From positions 8,106,376-8,170,375 of the forward strand of contig OW285194.1 of the NCBI GenBank assembly GCA_935421135.1: DNA of 64,000 nucleotides, read 5' to 3'. Below the pieces are notes generated by a model, which had not been told where the DNA came from, made no database searches, and worked only from the letters and a program-made list of their open reading frames with translations. Numbering within the stretch: the stretch's first letter is position 1; each line of letters opens with the position of its first letter. A program made the translations under genes and the position numbers. This DNA comes from Bugulina stolonifera. Lineage: Eukaryota; Bryozoa; Gymnolaemata; Cheilostomatida; Bugulidae. Below are positions 22,490-36,690 of the stretch, in pieces.

Positions 22490-25400
22490 TTAAGCATCAC
22501 AGTCTATTGGAGGTCCAGCATCGCACACCTTCACTGAGTCTACTCGGAGTTCATCAACAAAGAAATGGACCGAACTTGGTATACCTGCTCCGACAGAAGA
22601 ACTAGGGAACGACATTCCTGGACAAGGTTTAACAGAATAGGTGAGAATATGAGCTCCTGTTGGAATTGAATGACATACTCCACTAACTGCAAAAGATACA
22701 TGTACATAATACATGCAGGAGTATAATCACACAATGGTATTAAATGTGAGATGTAGATGTAGTCCTGTAGCCTCAGACCCTTAATGCAGTTTAGGAAATT
22801 TGTACAACGCGAAACACCTTAGGGGGGGGGGGAATAATTACTGTACCCTACTTTTGCTATCAATTTTAAGAATTTTGGGGGGCTAATTGCCAAGCACTAA
22901 GATAAAAAAGTATGGGCAGGCAATACAGCAGCTTTCTGTGAAAAATCTAGAGTTATCATCTCAGCAAATCATAAATTAAAGGGAAGGCGACTCCAATACT
23001 GAAATTTATTTGCAAGAATTTCTAGAATGAAGAAGCACAGGAGAGTGATAGTGATAGTAGGGGATGGTGGTAGTGAATTTAAACCCATATTTTTGCAGCA
23101 ATTCCAAAATCAAATGGCCTCATAGCTTTATAAAATAAAAAGAACAGCAGCTGCCTGCCTAGCCATCTACGCTTTTTGCCCAGCTTGCGCAAGAGGTTAC
23201 AGAGATTTAGGCCACCAATATTATTAAGCATAATTATTTCCTTATTAGTTGAACAGGCGAACACAACTCCAAGACTAAACAAAGAGAACAGAAAAGCTTC
23301 CATATTTGAAAGATGAGCTTGCACGTTATAATTTATGTTTCGTCTTATTAAATGTGAAAGCAAGAGTTTGATACAAATTGGACAGTTTTTCATGTAAGAA
23401 ATTGTCAATTTTGCATCAAATTCTTCATATCTTTCACCAATTGTAGTGGTTTATACAAGATGTAGTGCATGTTTGAATATTTTATTGACATACATGTAGT
23501 TGCATAGCTCTTTACAGGCTAGAGGTGCACATGTTTTTTATTATTGTGGGATGTTGGTAGGACATTTCTCAATCTACATAAACATGGTCTGTGTTTTGGT
23601 TTTGTTTGCGCTCTTTGTACTAGAACTCCTTGATCTTACATGCACCCAAAGTAGTGTCTATCGACTCTAACACAATGCGTTTGGTTTTGCTACCGTAAAA
23701 AGCTTACCCTGCACTGGTAGATGTATACTAGCCTTGTACTCTACCGACAACATTCCATTTATAGGTCCAGGATTTGTACATTCTGCTCCGTCTATGGTGA
23801 AATACCTACAAAAGTGAGACATACAATAGTCCATGTACAAGCACATGCAAATATGTATTAATATAGTACATTGCGCATGTAAATAGGATTACACATATAA
23901 TTAGAAATACACATACATGCAATGCAGGCTACATACAGTAGGCTGCATGCATGTCTAAAGGGCCAGCATACAGATGAACAAATAAGTAAAACAGTTAATG
24001 TTTTGTAGTATTTTAGGGCTAAACAATTTTTAGAGTTTCACTGAAGTACATGTAGGCCTACATGTATCATTAATTCAAGTTCTGCAATGCAATGCCAGTA
24101 CACTTCAACTGAGTTCTGTTGAGGTGTCACACATATACTATGCCTATTATGTGCAAGTTTAATGCCTACTTATTATATTTTGTGCAGAGAAATTATTTCT
24201 TGAGTATCTCTAAATATCCCCAACCTTACTCGCCCATCTTGACCTTGTCCTATCACAAAAATTATTTGAAACTATCAAGGTTTTTCTACTACTAACTAGT
24301 AACAACTAATGTCATACCACAACGCGCAGCCACCTCCAAACGATGTCAATTTGTGTGATGTGTTGATAGTAAGTCTTAGCGCTGTGCTTGAATACTTCTT
24401 TATATACGCCGTGTTAAAGACATCTGATGGTTCGGTTATCTTTCTTAAGCTTGGCCATGACCAGCTACTTACATGCCCTGTTAAACTCTGATGCATCTTT
24501 CCTTCCTGACTATCCAACCCTAAATAAATGCCATAGAACATAAGGAGCTCAAAAAAGTGGAGCAAGGATTAAACATGCTGCCTGGATCAAATAGCAATAC
24601 GTGTCCCATCACCGTACAGTTCATTTACAGACACAAGCAATTCGATGAGCAGCGTAAGTGAGATCATAATATGTCACACTGTACATGTACATGTATTTCT
24701 CGAATATGCTTATGGAGGATCAGAACCCTATCACATGCATTATTATAATAGGGGAGGGCGTGACCTCCAACCTAATTTGCCGAATCACAGACAAAAACCT
24801 AAGGCTATTGTCACAACTACTCATCATAGAATGTCCATCTACAGTTTCAGGGTACGCTTATGAAATGCCACTTACATAGACTTGATGGCGTCTCTTTTAG
24901 CACTTCTTTCACATGTAGTCTAGATGGTGTTGAGTATCCACCAGTGTAGAATGTAGTTGGCTGAATGGCTGTTGTGGTAAACTTGCAACTTCCAAGGAGA
25001 ACTTTGATAGAGTAGTCTCCAGCTGGGAGAGAATTTGTACAGATTGCCTCAGCTGCAGAAATATTCAAAATAAATTCCTGTTTTACAAACTCAAATGAAA
25101 TTTGAGACTAGGACAAAATATTTTGTGGTTTGACCACCGGGAATCAAAATTACATTTAAAGAAGCAACTCTGTTAGTGCATCATGGTGTTCAACTATTCT
25201 GATTTTATATAGACCTGGAGTTACAAATAATACTCCTATAACACGTACAGCAAGCAGAAACTATGGCAAGACGTAACCCTTTTGTGTTTTATCAACTTAA
25301 ACTTTAAATCGTCAAATATTAATAACTTGGACCAAAAACTATCCATAAAAATCATTTCTAATTATATGCACTAATATTGGCGTAATTATTATGTACATAT

Positions 25401-28400
25401 ACATTGTACTAATATAATATAAAGTGTACATATATTACGTCAGTATTAGAATATAATATTCTATATCATTATAGTATTAAATGTGACTATGAGTGAAATA
25501 GCAGTCAGAAAGTTTGGTAAATATATTACAGACTTATACCATTCTAGTGATGTAATATCTATGCTTAATTATACTACGTAACTACACAAACCATCTTTTC
25601 AAGTGAAACAAAGTATCACTTACCAATGCTAACTTTCAAAAACTTCTCATAGTACACATTTTGTGATGGAATTGTGGCTAGCACTACAGCATCAGCTGGC
25701 TGTGGCAAGCATTCTTGGTCATTAATAGTAATATACCTGCAAGTATAAAATACTTTCTGGGTAAAAATTTGTGCATTGTAAAATAAACGGTTTCCTTTAG
25801 CCTAAGCTCTTTACATTACAAAACTGTGTTGGTCTAAACAGAGTAAGTGACCCTTCATGGCAATGTTCAATGTATCGTATTTAGCAAACACCTTATAAGT
25901 AGTGGGGATAGTGTTCATTACTACAACTCATACTGAAATTCTTATTAATTGAGCTAAATTTATCATTAAACCAAACAACACTGACAATTTATTTAAACTT
26001 CTCCACAGTAAAGCAACAATAATTGTAATTACAGTGTGTGGCAACAGAAACTTTTTGTAAATTGATCAGAATAGTACATTTTCGCAAAAATGACTACTTT
26101 TCACACGTACCATCTACCGCAGTGAACGTCTGTCGTTAAAATTCTTAGACCAAACATAGCACTGTATTTTATGTGCAATGTAGACTCATCCAATAACTTC
26201 TTGTATTGAACTTCCTGCAGTCAGACAAAAACACGAATACAGTAGATTATGTCTGGATGCATCAACTGTTACATTTACTCTACATGGTAAACGCTGCTTT
26301 TAGGAATGAGCATTGTGGTTTACAGTGAGAGGTCACTAATGTGCACCTCGATTTCTAGCACCGAAATTGTATATATTCATTGAATACTATCCAATTTAAA
26401 TTACACTGCACAAATTTTGTTGACTTGCAGTGAATATTTTATACAATCATGTACACAGTACACTGTCAATATTTCTAACTTATATCTTAGTATTATCGCA
26501 AATAACCAGGGACCCATTACAAATGGTGGAGACTCACGTGAAGCAGCCTGCTTTGCTCATTGCTGGTATCAAATGTCTCTTTTTGCGCCTCGGTCCACGT
26601 ATAATATTGGTAGTTAAATGCTAAGGCAGAGCTGCAAGGTGGTAACTCTGCCAAATACACACAGAAGCTACATGTAACTGTCATAGTAAACACACTGATT
26701 GTGCAGTCAATGCAAGGGTCTAAACCATGAACTGAGAGGGAGTAGTGAGTTGGTAAATTCAAAGTAAGTTTTCATTTCAGAGAATAAGAGATAATGAATG
26801 AAATAAAACTTTGAACATCTGAATATTGAACCTTAATATCTAATTTGGAGTAATGGTGATGATTATTTCAAAATTTGCATGCAATAAACTCGAGTTTCCT
26901 TCATGATGCATTTTTAATTAGGGATGGCTGTGCTACTCTATTTCTAACCATTGATGTTGTGTTGGTTGACCTCCATAATCAAAAGCGTCATGGCCACTGA
27001 ATATCCAGTGCTGACGCTGTCTGTTAACATATGCCCATCACATGACCCTGTCTTCAGATTAATTAGAATGTCTTCAGCTGACAAGCCATAGCAAGTACCA
27101 TCAACTAAAAATAGTGCCATGATATTATTGGTTACAAGGCATATCTACATGTACATAGTTTTTGTACAGACGAGCAAATGTTTAAGTGAAATTATTTTAG
27201 AAGAATATTGTAAATTTCCCATATGGCAGCCAATTGAGCAACCAGACAGTTATAAAAAAATAATGCAACTGAACCTAATACGAATAAAAGTCAGTTATTG
27301 GCCAATTTAGCTAATTTTTACAGGGCTTTATAACAACGCCAGGTGCTTAAAAATCAAGCTATACAGTACTTACTTGTAGAAGGGATGGGAAAGGATTTTA
27401 CATCTGCCTTAGAGTATTGTGTGTACTCTATAGCAGCAGGGTCAGTGCACTCCTCTCCATTAAAAGTGAAATACCATCTGACACAACTTTCGCTGTCTAT
27501 TATGTTGGTAGCCATTGTTGTTATCTGCAGTGTCACTCGGAGAGCAGAACTTGTTTCTTCTTTCGGGTAAGTTACTCTCTAAATTTTAAATATTTATCAT
27601 ATTATACACGTACATAAATTAATCATTGAGTATATTTGTTCATTACAGCATAGCAAAAAATAAACAGCTTGCTGTTTTATAATCTGTAATAATGTTACTT
27701 TAAAATTGATAAAATGTGTGCATGTAACTTTGTATGTCATTATCATTCTTATATGTTGTGTACGACATACTTGAGTGCAGTGCACTGTATATCTCTTTAT
27801 GATGGCTGTTACTTCAATCTACTTGAATTGATTAAAAGGAAACTGATGCTTTCAGACAGTTCACATTATTCAAAAGCCACTGATGACAAGGAAAATGTGA
27901 GAACTTAAAATTTAGTGACCAAAATAAAAAGAATTAATAGTTCAAAGCACAAGTAAACCTGAAGCTACCTAGAGTGACCTTGATTTTCATGCTCTAGATT
28001 AAACGGAACATTTGAAAAAACATCTTATCACATCAAACAAGAGCAATTACATTCAATGTCTATGCGTGTTTAAGTGAATAGAATATTACATATAGTGCAC
28101 TATCGTTGTCTATCCAAATGCCATATTGTAAATATCGGTCCCCTCAATAATCTACATGGATTTACAATATACAATCATGTAATTAAGGAGTTGACTGTAC
28201 TACATTTACTGTGAAAATTGCAAAGTAAACTGTTAGCATAATTCTTACCAAAATAACTCCGGATTTGGTTGTGTCTTCGGTAGTTTCTGACCAATAGTGG
28301 CGAAGGTTAGAAAATTCATCAACGTCCTTACAGTTTTTATTTTTCGGTGCTAAAGTAATGGTCAACAAACTGGGAATGAATAGCAAGAATGCGGCATCAC

Positions 28401-31362
28401 AGCTTTCCAAAAGTATTTGGACATTTTCACATCATTTATGTGACAGCATATTCTTATATCTAATGTATCTATAATGTGTAGGGTTTGACATAGCGATGCA
28501 GGCGTAATACACCTTCTAATTCTCTATATCCATGTACATGTGATACCAGTATGATATTACAGTTGTGTCTACATGTATGTCAGACAACTATGACATTATA
28601 ATATAAACAAAGTGATGATTATTTTGTATTAAATAACATTCCTCAAGGCTAACTCACAATATAATTACAATATTATTGGGTGCCAAAGGCTACTGGCAGC
28701 ATGCCAACTTGAAGTACCAAGATTATAATATATCTAGTATACATGTATATATTTCAACAACATAATTGTTAGATTTTATTTACCAATCATTTTAATTTCC
28801 TTCTTACTTGGTAAAATGTGATTTTGCTAGTTTAAAACCCGGTTATTTACTCATATAGTTTAATGTGATGTAGTTATACAATGGAATCACAGTTCCCCCC
28901 ACACTACAATACTATTATAGCCTGGGGACTATTGTAATGGTTAGCAATGTTGTCATTGATATGCTGTAGCAAATGCCAATACTGCTTCATTAATAATTAT
29001 TATGCACAGAATCAATTCTAGCGCGGCTTTTTTCAAACACATTTCTAAATGTGACAAATAATTTCATCAAGCTGACGTTGCATTATTAATAATTTTACAT
29101 GTATTTTTAGTTCACCAATCAAAGTTTCAAGGTCAGAACTTACGGAGGCAATATATTTCAGATGAATTTCGACACCAACTCAGACAGCTATGGTTCTCCG
29201 AACAGTACTCTTCATTGCACGTGTCACTCTGGAAAAATGATAGAAAAGCAACATTTTGAAAATGAAACGTTTAAGTAAACTGGGGTTCTAAGCTATTCTC
29301 TTCTAGTGATATTCCAAAAACCTCCATTTCAAATTAATTAATGCCTATAAACTGTAAATAATTACATATTGCATAGCACAAATTTGAAAATTGTGATGTC
29401 ACAAAATGCCAAACACATTCCTAGTGAGGCAACCATTAATGTGAGTTTGTTAAAATGCCAAAGCCCAAATAAACTTAAAATTTTAAATCTAAGTGTTATC
29501 AGATAATCAGACCAAAGCTTGAGAATGTTGCAATAGAGTTTTATATATATAGCAAAGTATCCTGTGACAATTGACCCAATGACTCTACAAAGAGAATACT
29601 TTCATCAAACACTAAATGCATACAGGCCGTCAACCTTCTCAATAAGCAGATGTGAGAGTTTCAGTTTCAATATCATGTACAAAGTTCTGAAGGTATCAGT
29701 AAATTAATATATCGGCAGCATGGAGAGATTAATATTTATCGGCAGCATGGCGAAATTAAATATATCAGCAGCATGGAGAGATTAATATATCGGCAGCATG
29801 GAGAGATTAATATATCGGCAGCATGAAGAGATTAATACATCGGCAGCATGGATAGATGTGAATTCTAAGTAGTTAGAATTAATGAAAGTAATTTTCTTGT
29901 GAAACTAAATACTGAAATAAAGTGGACAGCATTAAATAAATGTGGCTGCAAGATTGAAGAATAAACATGGCTATAGGTAAAGCTAGTTTATGCAAGGTAA
30001 TCAGTTGTCAATGTAAGGCACTGTGTTGATCAATAATAATAGTATAACTATAGAATACTGGTCAAGTTTTATTGTAAACTACATTGTCCTGTTCACTGTG
30101 CTAGATGATTAGGTGCAGTAGAGGCCCTGAGTTCAAACCCCTGTCAGGGAGTGGTATTTTCATAGATTTGAAACAAGTCTCTGACGGCTAAAAAAGAAAT
30201 TCCTTGCCTAAAAATACATCATGAAAATGATTCTGCATGAGTAATAATGTTCAAGCACTTACCGATGATCTATCTACGGGAGAGAGTAATGGGCTGAAGA
30301 GGGTCCCAGCGTTTGACACATCTGCTGGTTGCAGAGAGGTTTTGTAGTTTGGTACACTGTACTCATTGCACTGACCTGTCATAAAGCATAATAGTATATG
30401 GGTACAAGTCATGTACTTTAACATTAGGTCTAAATGACTCGGCCCAGTTTACTGATATTTAAGTGGCCTGGTTAAACTAGACAAAAATTGCTAAAAATAA
30501 TTGCAATGCTCCGCTACAGATCTCGAAGAATGGTCACAGTGTTGCGGTAAGGCAGAATAATTTCTTTGTTGGCGTTTGCCAAAATTTAACATAAATATGG
30601 TGTGTTGCAGTTAGAATTGAATACATGTGGTTAATCTAAGGTGTAAAGATTGATCAGCTAACATATACAGCGTACTATTACATACATGTACATACATGTA
30701 CATACATGTACATACATGTACGTATATTATGCATAATATACATGTACATGTACACCTATATACACGTATACCATATACATATACATGCAAACATAATTGT
30801 ATACATATAAACATGTACATGTATATAAAATCAGTGCCTGCGAAGTTTCATTATACAATTTTGAACTAAATTTCAACTGGTTCTATAATGGACAACTAGT
30901 ACTATTACAGAAAATTATCCATCAACGGACTACCACTACTAATACCTGAATCTTGCGAGTAATAGACACTTTCACAAGTTATGTCACTATTTCTGCAGTT
31001 CACCAAACATTCCACGTCAGTCCGGGCAGTTGAAACTCGAGTGACGTGCTCTCTTGTGAAGGAGGTATCCACGCTTTTGTCGGCATTGTAGATATTGCAT
31101 GGTGACATATCTGTCATATGAATAAATTGCATAATGGTTGACTGTGCCTATTCACATAATGTAATTGATATATACCCACTGCCGTAGTGCTAGTAAACAA
31201 TAAGGCAGCTTGTCAACTTCAAAAAAATAGTTATCAAAGTAGTGTACTAAAAATTTTATTCAAATAATTTATAATCAAAACTAGTCTAGCAAGCACACAC
31301 TTACTTAGAAGTTTTCCAGATGCTGACTGGAAAACGAGTATAACAAGTAGAGCAAGCAGCAT
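22490..31362 (-). CDS. Secreted protein with apple-like N-terminus and three CTHRC1-like domains
   Basis: Fourteen exons on the minus strand join without a phase error: 31362-31305, 31110-30946, 30375-30263, 29228-29144, 28349-28249, 27524-27374, 27104-26949, 26647-26538, 26214-26111, 25736-25624, 25052-24876, 24519-24318, 23805-23708 and 22686-22490, giving 609 aa. Residues 1-19 are a signal peptide. Residues 20-140 are cysteine-rich and apple/EGF-like. Three repeats follow at about 141-276, 277-444 and 445-609. Each has the mark of the CTHRC1 C-terminal globular domain: CxRWYFTFNGEEC in the first, CGRWYITINDQEC in the second, CALWYFTIDGAEC in the third, then a C-rich end. Human CTHRC1 is a secreted protein acting in matrix and Wnt signalling; the role here is unknown. 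All domain borders are phase 1, which fits exon-shuffled duplication. The link between domains 1 and 2 rests on a GTTAGA donor at 26948; reading on would give a TAG stop at 26946-26944, so two genes are possible. Confidence 0.82.
29702..29860. repeat. 27-bp tandem repeat, about six units
   Basis: Units read ATATATCGGCAGCATGGAGA followed by GATTAAT, with small changes. It lies in an intron of the CTHRC1-like gene. Confidence 0.9.
30097..30225 (+). mobile_element. tRNA-derived SINE, family 3, copy 2
   Basis: B box AGTTCAAACCC at about 30130, in a context matching 12737-12860 (TGCTAG..GA.TA.GTGC.GTAGAGG). In an intron of the CTHRC1-like gene, opposite strand. Confidence 0.65.
30681..30730. repeat. 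(CATACATGTA)n tandem repeat
   Basis: Four to five units, followed by more ACATGTA motifs. TACATGTA palindromes occur at many places in the window. Confidence 0.9.
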
Positions 31363-31740
31363 AGTTACTTTTTGGTGAATTGACAACTTTTATCTAACCA
31401 TTATACTGCAACAGCACATGACTACAGACTAGAACATTTTATTTTTGAATTCTTATGAGTCTATTGATTCATGGTAATGAATGTTTATATCATAATTCTT
31501 CTAGTATGTACATAGTATGTTATATATTACACATTATTCTTTGTATTGTTATTGACATATAAATGTTAAGTTATTAGCACTTAGGATATCATGTGTTGTA
31601 AACATCTATCCTTTAATTACAATATTGATTGCTTTAAAACATTAAGTTACTGATGGAATTGAACTAAAAATTATTAGGTTGATTTAAATTTTAAATCAAT
31701 GAGATATTCTTTCTAACATTTAACCTTTTGACAGGCTCTT

Positions 31741-32590
31741 AATCCTTCCCTACTTTATCCCCTTTGTTTGCATTTGTCAAAAAACCTTCTCAAACAATTA
31801 AAATACTTGAAATTTGTTTTTGCATTTACTATTATTGAAATAATAATATAGAAATGAATACCTTTTGTGTTGCTGTATAATGAAGGACTATAAATAGGAA
31901 TTATATATTTACATATATACAGTGTACAAGTATGTGTATAATTATAATATATTGAACAGCCTGAAGGCGTTTCCTTTCGAAAAGATTATATTATTACTTT
32001 TGGGTGTCATATTAAGGGCATAGCAATACATGTACACCCCCTCCTAGTCCCTATATACATGTACAGTGTAAGAACACAGGCACTTAACTACTATTGGTTG
32101 TATCTGAACAGGAACATTATACCACTTTGAGACAACTCCACAAAATGAGTACCGGGTACGAGTGGGTAGTATCAATAAAGTGCTGATGAAAGCAAAATTT
32201 GTTAGACAGAAAGATGACGCTTGTAAAGGACATACTTTGATACTTTATGCTACAGCATCTCCACTGCAGCTGTTTATTATGTTATACTGTACATCCAGTT
32301 ATATTGGGAAGATAACTCTCAACAACCATTGCGTAGATAAATTCGTATCGAACCACCATAATATTATTGCGAGTGTATGTACATGTATTAGATCTACAGT
32401 TTCATAAACATACGAACTGCCAAAATAGAAGTCAATTCAACAATTTCTGGGCTGTCAAGCATTGCAATGTTGTTGGAATCACATATAGCAGGTTTGCTCA
32501 TTTCAATGTACTGTACAATGTGTCATCTTGATGTTTAAATATTAAATAAATGAACAAATGTAAATAATACAAACAGGTACGACAGAAATA
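31741..32590 (+). repeat. Tandem segmental duplication, unit 1
   Basis: Matches 32591-33255 in order: TCCTTCCCTACTTTAT, GTGTTGCTGTATAATGAAGG, ACAGCC.GAAGGC, GTTAGACAGAAAGA, TTCTGGGCTGTC. The copies are clearly diverged. No gene chain found in either. Confidence 0.8.
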
Positions 32591-33255
32591 TCCTTCCCTA
32601 CTTTATATGTATTTTGGTAAAAAAAACTTCTGTTTTTGCATTTAAAATATTATTGAAATAATATGGAAATGGATTCCAATTGTGTTGCTGTATAATGAAG
32701 GACCATAAATAGGAAGCATATATTTACATTATATATATATAATATTGGACAGCCCGAAGGCATTTCCTTTAGAAAAAGAGTAGATTATTTTCTGATGAGA
32801 TATTAAAGGCATGACAATACATAACCCTCTCCACCCCCAACCCCATAATATACAGTGTAGGAACACAGGCAATTAAATGGTATCGATTGTTTCTAAACAG
32901 GGATATTGTACTTGCTTTGGGACAAATCCACAATGATGAGTATTGGATGATGAAATCAAAATCAGTTAGACAGAAAGACAATGTTTGTAAAGGACATATT
33001 TTGATCATTTTTGCCGCAACACCATATTATTATATTATTCTTGTAGCCTATTACATGTAGATCTGCATGTTAATAATTATCTGAGCTGCCAAACTAAAAT
33101 TTAATTCAGCATTTTCTGGGCTGTCTGACATTACAACATTCTTGGAACCATGTAGCATGTTTGCCTATTTCAATATACTGTACAGTATGTCATCATGATG
33201 TCTGAATATTAAATAAAAAAAAATGTAAATAATGCAAGCAGGTATGAGATAAATA
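32591..33255 (+). repeat. Tandem segmental duplication, unit 2
   Basis: Shorter, diverged copy of 31741-32590; see there. Confidence 0.8.
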
Positions 33256-33823
33256 TATAAAAAAATCATCCTACAATCATATTCATGAAAGTCTCTATAA
33301 TTATGCTTACCTTTAACAACAAAATGTGGGTATATTTCCCACTGATTACACATTTATTGTGAAGTCCCTGGTGATACTATTTCAGTAATTTAATTGTTTA
33401 CTAATTTACAAACTCAAGGCTATGCATGACTATATTATGTCCGTGTAGACTTTAAGGTCAGAATCAGACACTAGGTGGTCCACAAATTATTTAGAGAGAT
33501 GTACGTTGATCGGGAACATATAAAAAGATTTATTCAAACCGAACAATTTTACAATAATTTTATAGAGAAGAAAACCTTGTGCATGATTCAACTTTTTAAA
33601 CATATACATGTGGATCAATTGTAGACCAAAATTCTCGATTAACGCCTTTCACTCATGATTATTACAATATGTGATGTACAATAAAAGTTTGATTATACAT
33701 GCACCCTACACACAGAAAAAGTTATGTTGTGACTGTTTTATATACAATTTTATACATTGGTATTTACAGAGTTACATGTATATTTACAATCTTATGTGTA
33801 ATTAGGCCAACACCTCTTTGTTA
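33256..33823. other. Intergenic stretch, no gene seen
   Basis: AT-rich; lies just downstream of the stop of the coiled-coil gene on the minus strand. Confidence 0.4.
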
Positions 33824-35924
33824 TCATCTTAATGCTTTCCTTTTTACATCAACTAAACTTTGGTTAGTTACTGGAAAGGCCTGCACACTGATTTCTTTCT
33901 GTTGACCAGCTTTGAACATGGGTTTAGCAAGGTTCTGTGACGGTAAATTTGGCAAATATATGTCTGTCAATGAGTTACAGTAGAACTGAACTCTCTTTAT
34001 TCTTGTTCTTGTTCCATAGTTCATGGCCATTTCTCTTTTCTTTCGTCTCTCTTCATATTGTGCTAACAGTACTGTTGTAATTTCAGGCTTTTTCTTTTTT
34101 GGTTTGGAAGGATATATCTTAGGTAGCTTATGGAATTCCTTGATTAGTTCACTCACATCTCGGGCACCATCAAGGTTCGGTTTTGTTGATACAGTTGGTA
34201 ACTTCAGCTGGCCTTCCTTGTTCCGCCTGATGTTGGATAAAATGGCACCAAAACCTTTCTTTTTCCCGATAAGGTTCACAACATTAGTAGCTTTATTTAC
34301 TTCAGGTTGTTGCTTTTGTCCTGTTAGTAGTTCCAGCTTAGCATCATTGGCTTGGATTTCTTTTAGCAATGTTTGTTTATGTTTTTCAAGATCTGCCATT
34401 ATGGCTGAAATAGAATTAAGTGTACATGATTTCCTTATTAATTTGCTTGGCTTTGTAAACAATTAAAAAATTAAATATTTACAGACCATAACAAAGATTG
34501 GTGTACCTTTTTTATTTCCTGTTCTGCCAGTCTGTGGGTGTTTGATTGTGGCACGTATTTTTGCCAGCTCTGCATACTTTACCTTCTGCTGTTCCTTGAG
34601 CGTTGTTGATATTTTGTTCACAGTGTCCATTAGGTTGTTTGTTTTAGATTGTATATCCTAGAATAAAAGACTACATGGTCAGCAGATTGACATCTTGCAT
34701 CGTCTTACCCAAAGTACTCATAGAAAGGAGAACTGTGCTTCATTGATGGAAGATCGGGTCTCGTATACTGGAAAATCACATAATTTAGGCTAATTTTTCA
34801 TGACATGCTAAATTAAAAATTGCATCACAATCTCAACATGAATAAAAATAAATAAATAAAATAATACTTTGATGGGTTTTAGTAATTACGGGTGTTTAGG
34901 ATATTGAGAACAGGCGCCTTATATTAGATTTTTGGTTGCTATGTGAGGATAGCATGGGTAATGGGTGTCATGAATAGTGATCTTAATATAACAACACGGA
35001 AACTTTACAGGATCTTTACAGACCGGAGTACTTGTAACTAATATACTTTATAACAGCTAAGCGACTGAAACAGTTTAAAGCTATTATAATATATCTGGTA
35101 TTAAAGCATGTCATGTACAAGTTTGAGCTATTAGCTACATTGTTGGTCTTCTATTAGAAGAATCTATTCACCACTACAGCCAAAACCTCTGCTGTACACA
35201 TGCTGAACATTCCACAGAAATCGTTGGAACACACAAAGTCTGGAACCTTCTCATGCAATATCTTCTCTTGTGTAGTTACTTGTATACACATGGTTGCCAC
35301 AGAGAACTGGGTACAACAAATATCTCAATATATTGACCGTAGTGATATCTAATACAGCAGATGATAATTTTCGTTACTCAGTAGCAATATTATTGTATGA
35401 TAGGTGGTAGATAAAAGCAGTATTGCTCATTGTGTGTATTGATAATTGTTATTGGAGAAATACTAGAAAGCAGTTATTGAGTAGCTCAAGTATTGGAACT
35501 ACTTGAGATCCAATTTATTTGTACCGACAATTTTCTTTGATGATTGTTGTTTGATATTGGAAAAAGAGGATCAATTCTGATTACTTAATGTTAAAGGCAC
35601 TGCAGTTAGCAGTTACTTAAAGAGGTACAAATTTGAAACACAGGAGCATGCTGTGAAGTTTGTAGCAGCCGATAACCATTGGAAAAAAGCAATATAGCGG
35701 CTCACCATTAGTCCTGCTTTAATCTGGGCTCTTTCCAGTTCGATATTATTTACCATAACTTTGCTTTCCTTAGCATATAGGTTCAGCCTCTTTTCCAGTT
35801 CCTTCTTCTGCCTCACAGTCTTGTTGTAGTTCTCCATTATATTCAGTGTCTCTGCAGCGGCTGTTTTACCGTCAACATCTGTGAACAGAAACACAGAACT
35901 TCTATGGCCCATCCTCTCCCCCAT
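33824..35924 (-). CDS. Coiled-coil protein of unknown function
   Basis: Three minus-strand exons join in phase: 35924-35706, 34657-34507 and 34404-33824 (316 aa with the ATG at 35924). A 5' exon could instead splice to 35878, where TTCACAG makes a good acceptor. The first half is helical and charged (MENYNKTVRQKKELEKRLNL, LEKHKQTLLKEIQANDAKLE), typical of a coiled coil. The second half is basic (KPKKKKPE, EERRKKREMAMN) and ends in a Pro/Asn-rich tail (LPNLPSQNLAKPMF). There are no membrane segments or signal peptide, so it is probably intracellular. I do not recognise the family. Splice sites are GTGAGC/CTAG and GTACAC/TTTCAG. Confidence 0.75.
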
Positions 35925-36525
35925 TTTCTTATTCGCTTAGCTTTAAGTAACACCTTGTCTCTTTAAGTAACACCTTTTCTCTATTGGAATGCACTACTGA
36001 AGCTAAAATACCTTACTATATTGTTTATCTTGGTTAAAAAAGAGGGCATGATGTTTAATTTACACTGTACAGTGAAATAATGCCTTATTTATACAGGTCT
36101 ATTACAAATATACAATGTGGGTATATATTATTTTTGTAATTCCATCAGTGATGAAGATTCTCCAGGGAGTTTGCAATTATTGGATACTTAATGCTTGTCA
36201 TGTTATAGCATTAGTAACTTTACTTGTTCATCTCCCAGAATGTCATAAAGTGACCACCTTTTAGTCATAAGCATTTAGCCAAATTGGAGGTTTTAGAAAT
36301 GCAATAATATATTATATAAATTATAATAATAATTCTACATGAGTGTTGTATTCACCTGTGTCAATACAATGCATTGTAGACCTACATGTACATCAGTTTC
36401 ACTAAAGCTACAATCTGGAATATCAGTCAGAGGGTGGCCTAAAACCTTCAGTAATTATGATGTGATGAATATGTTCTGGTAGAAATTGCAATCCCAGGGT
36501 GTTTTATGTCTACAGAGACTAGAAC

Positions 36526-36690
36526 ACTACTGCTACTGATACTGTTACTGATACTGCTACTGATACTGGTACTGGTACTGGTACTGGTACTGGTACTGGT
36601 ACTGCTACTGCTACTGCTACTGCTACTGCTACTGCTACTGCTACTGCTACTGCTACTGCTACTGCTACTGCTACTGCTACTACTACCACC
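36526..36690 (+). repeat. (TACTGC/TACTGG/TACTGA)n microsatellite
   Basis: Blocks of ACTGAT, then ACTGGT, then ACTGCT units; one frame yields a leucine run that I do not consider a protein. Confidence 0.95.

Noticed and set aside
23079..23408. 109-aa minus-strand frame with a leader-like hydrophobic start
   Set aside because: It lies wholly in the last intron of the CTHRC1-like gene, has no splice partners and no recognisable domain.
34023..34466. 147-aa plus-strand frame with Phe-rich segments
   Set aside because: It is the antisense shadow of the coiled-coil gene's last exon.
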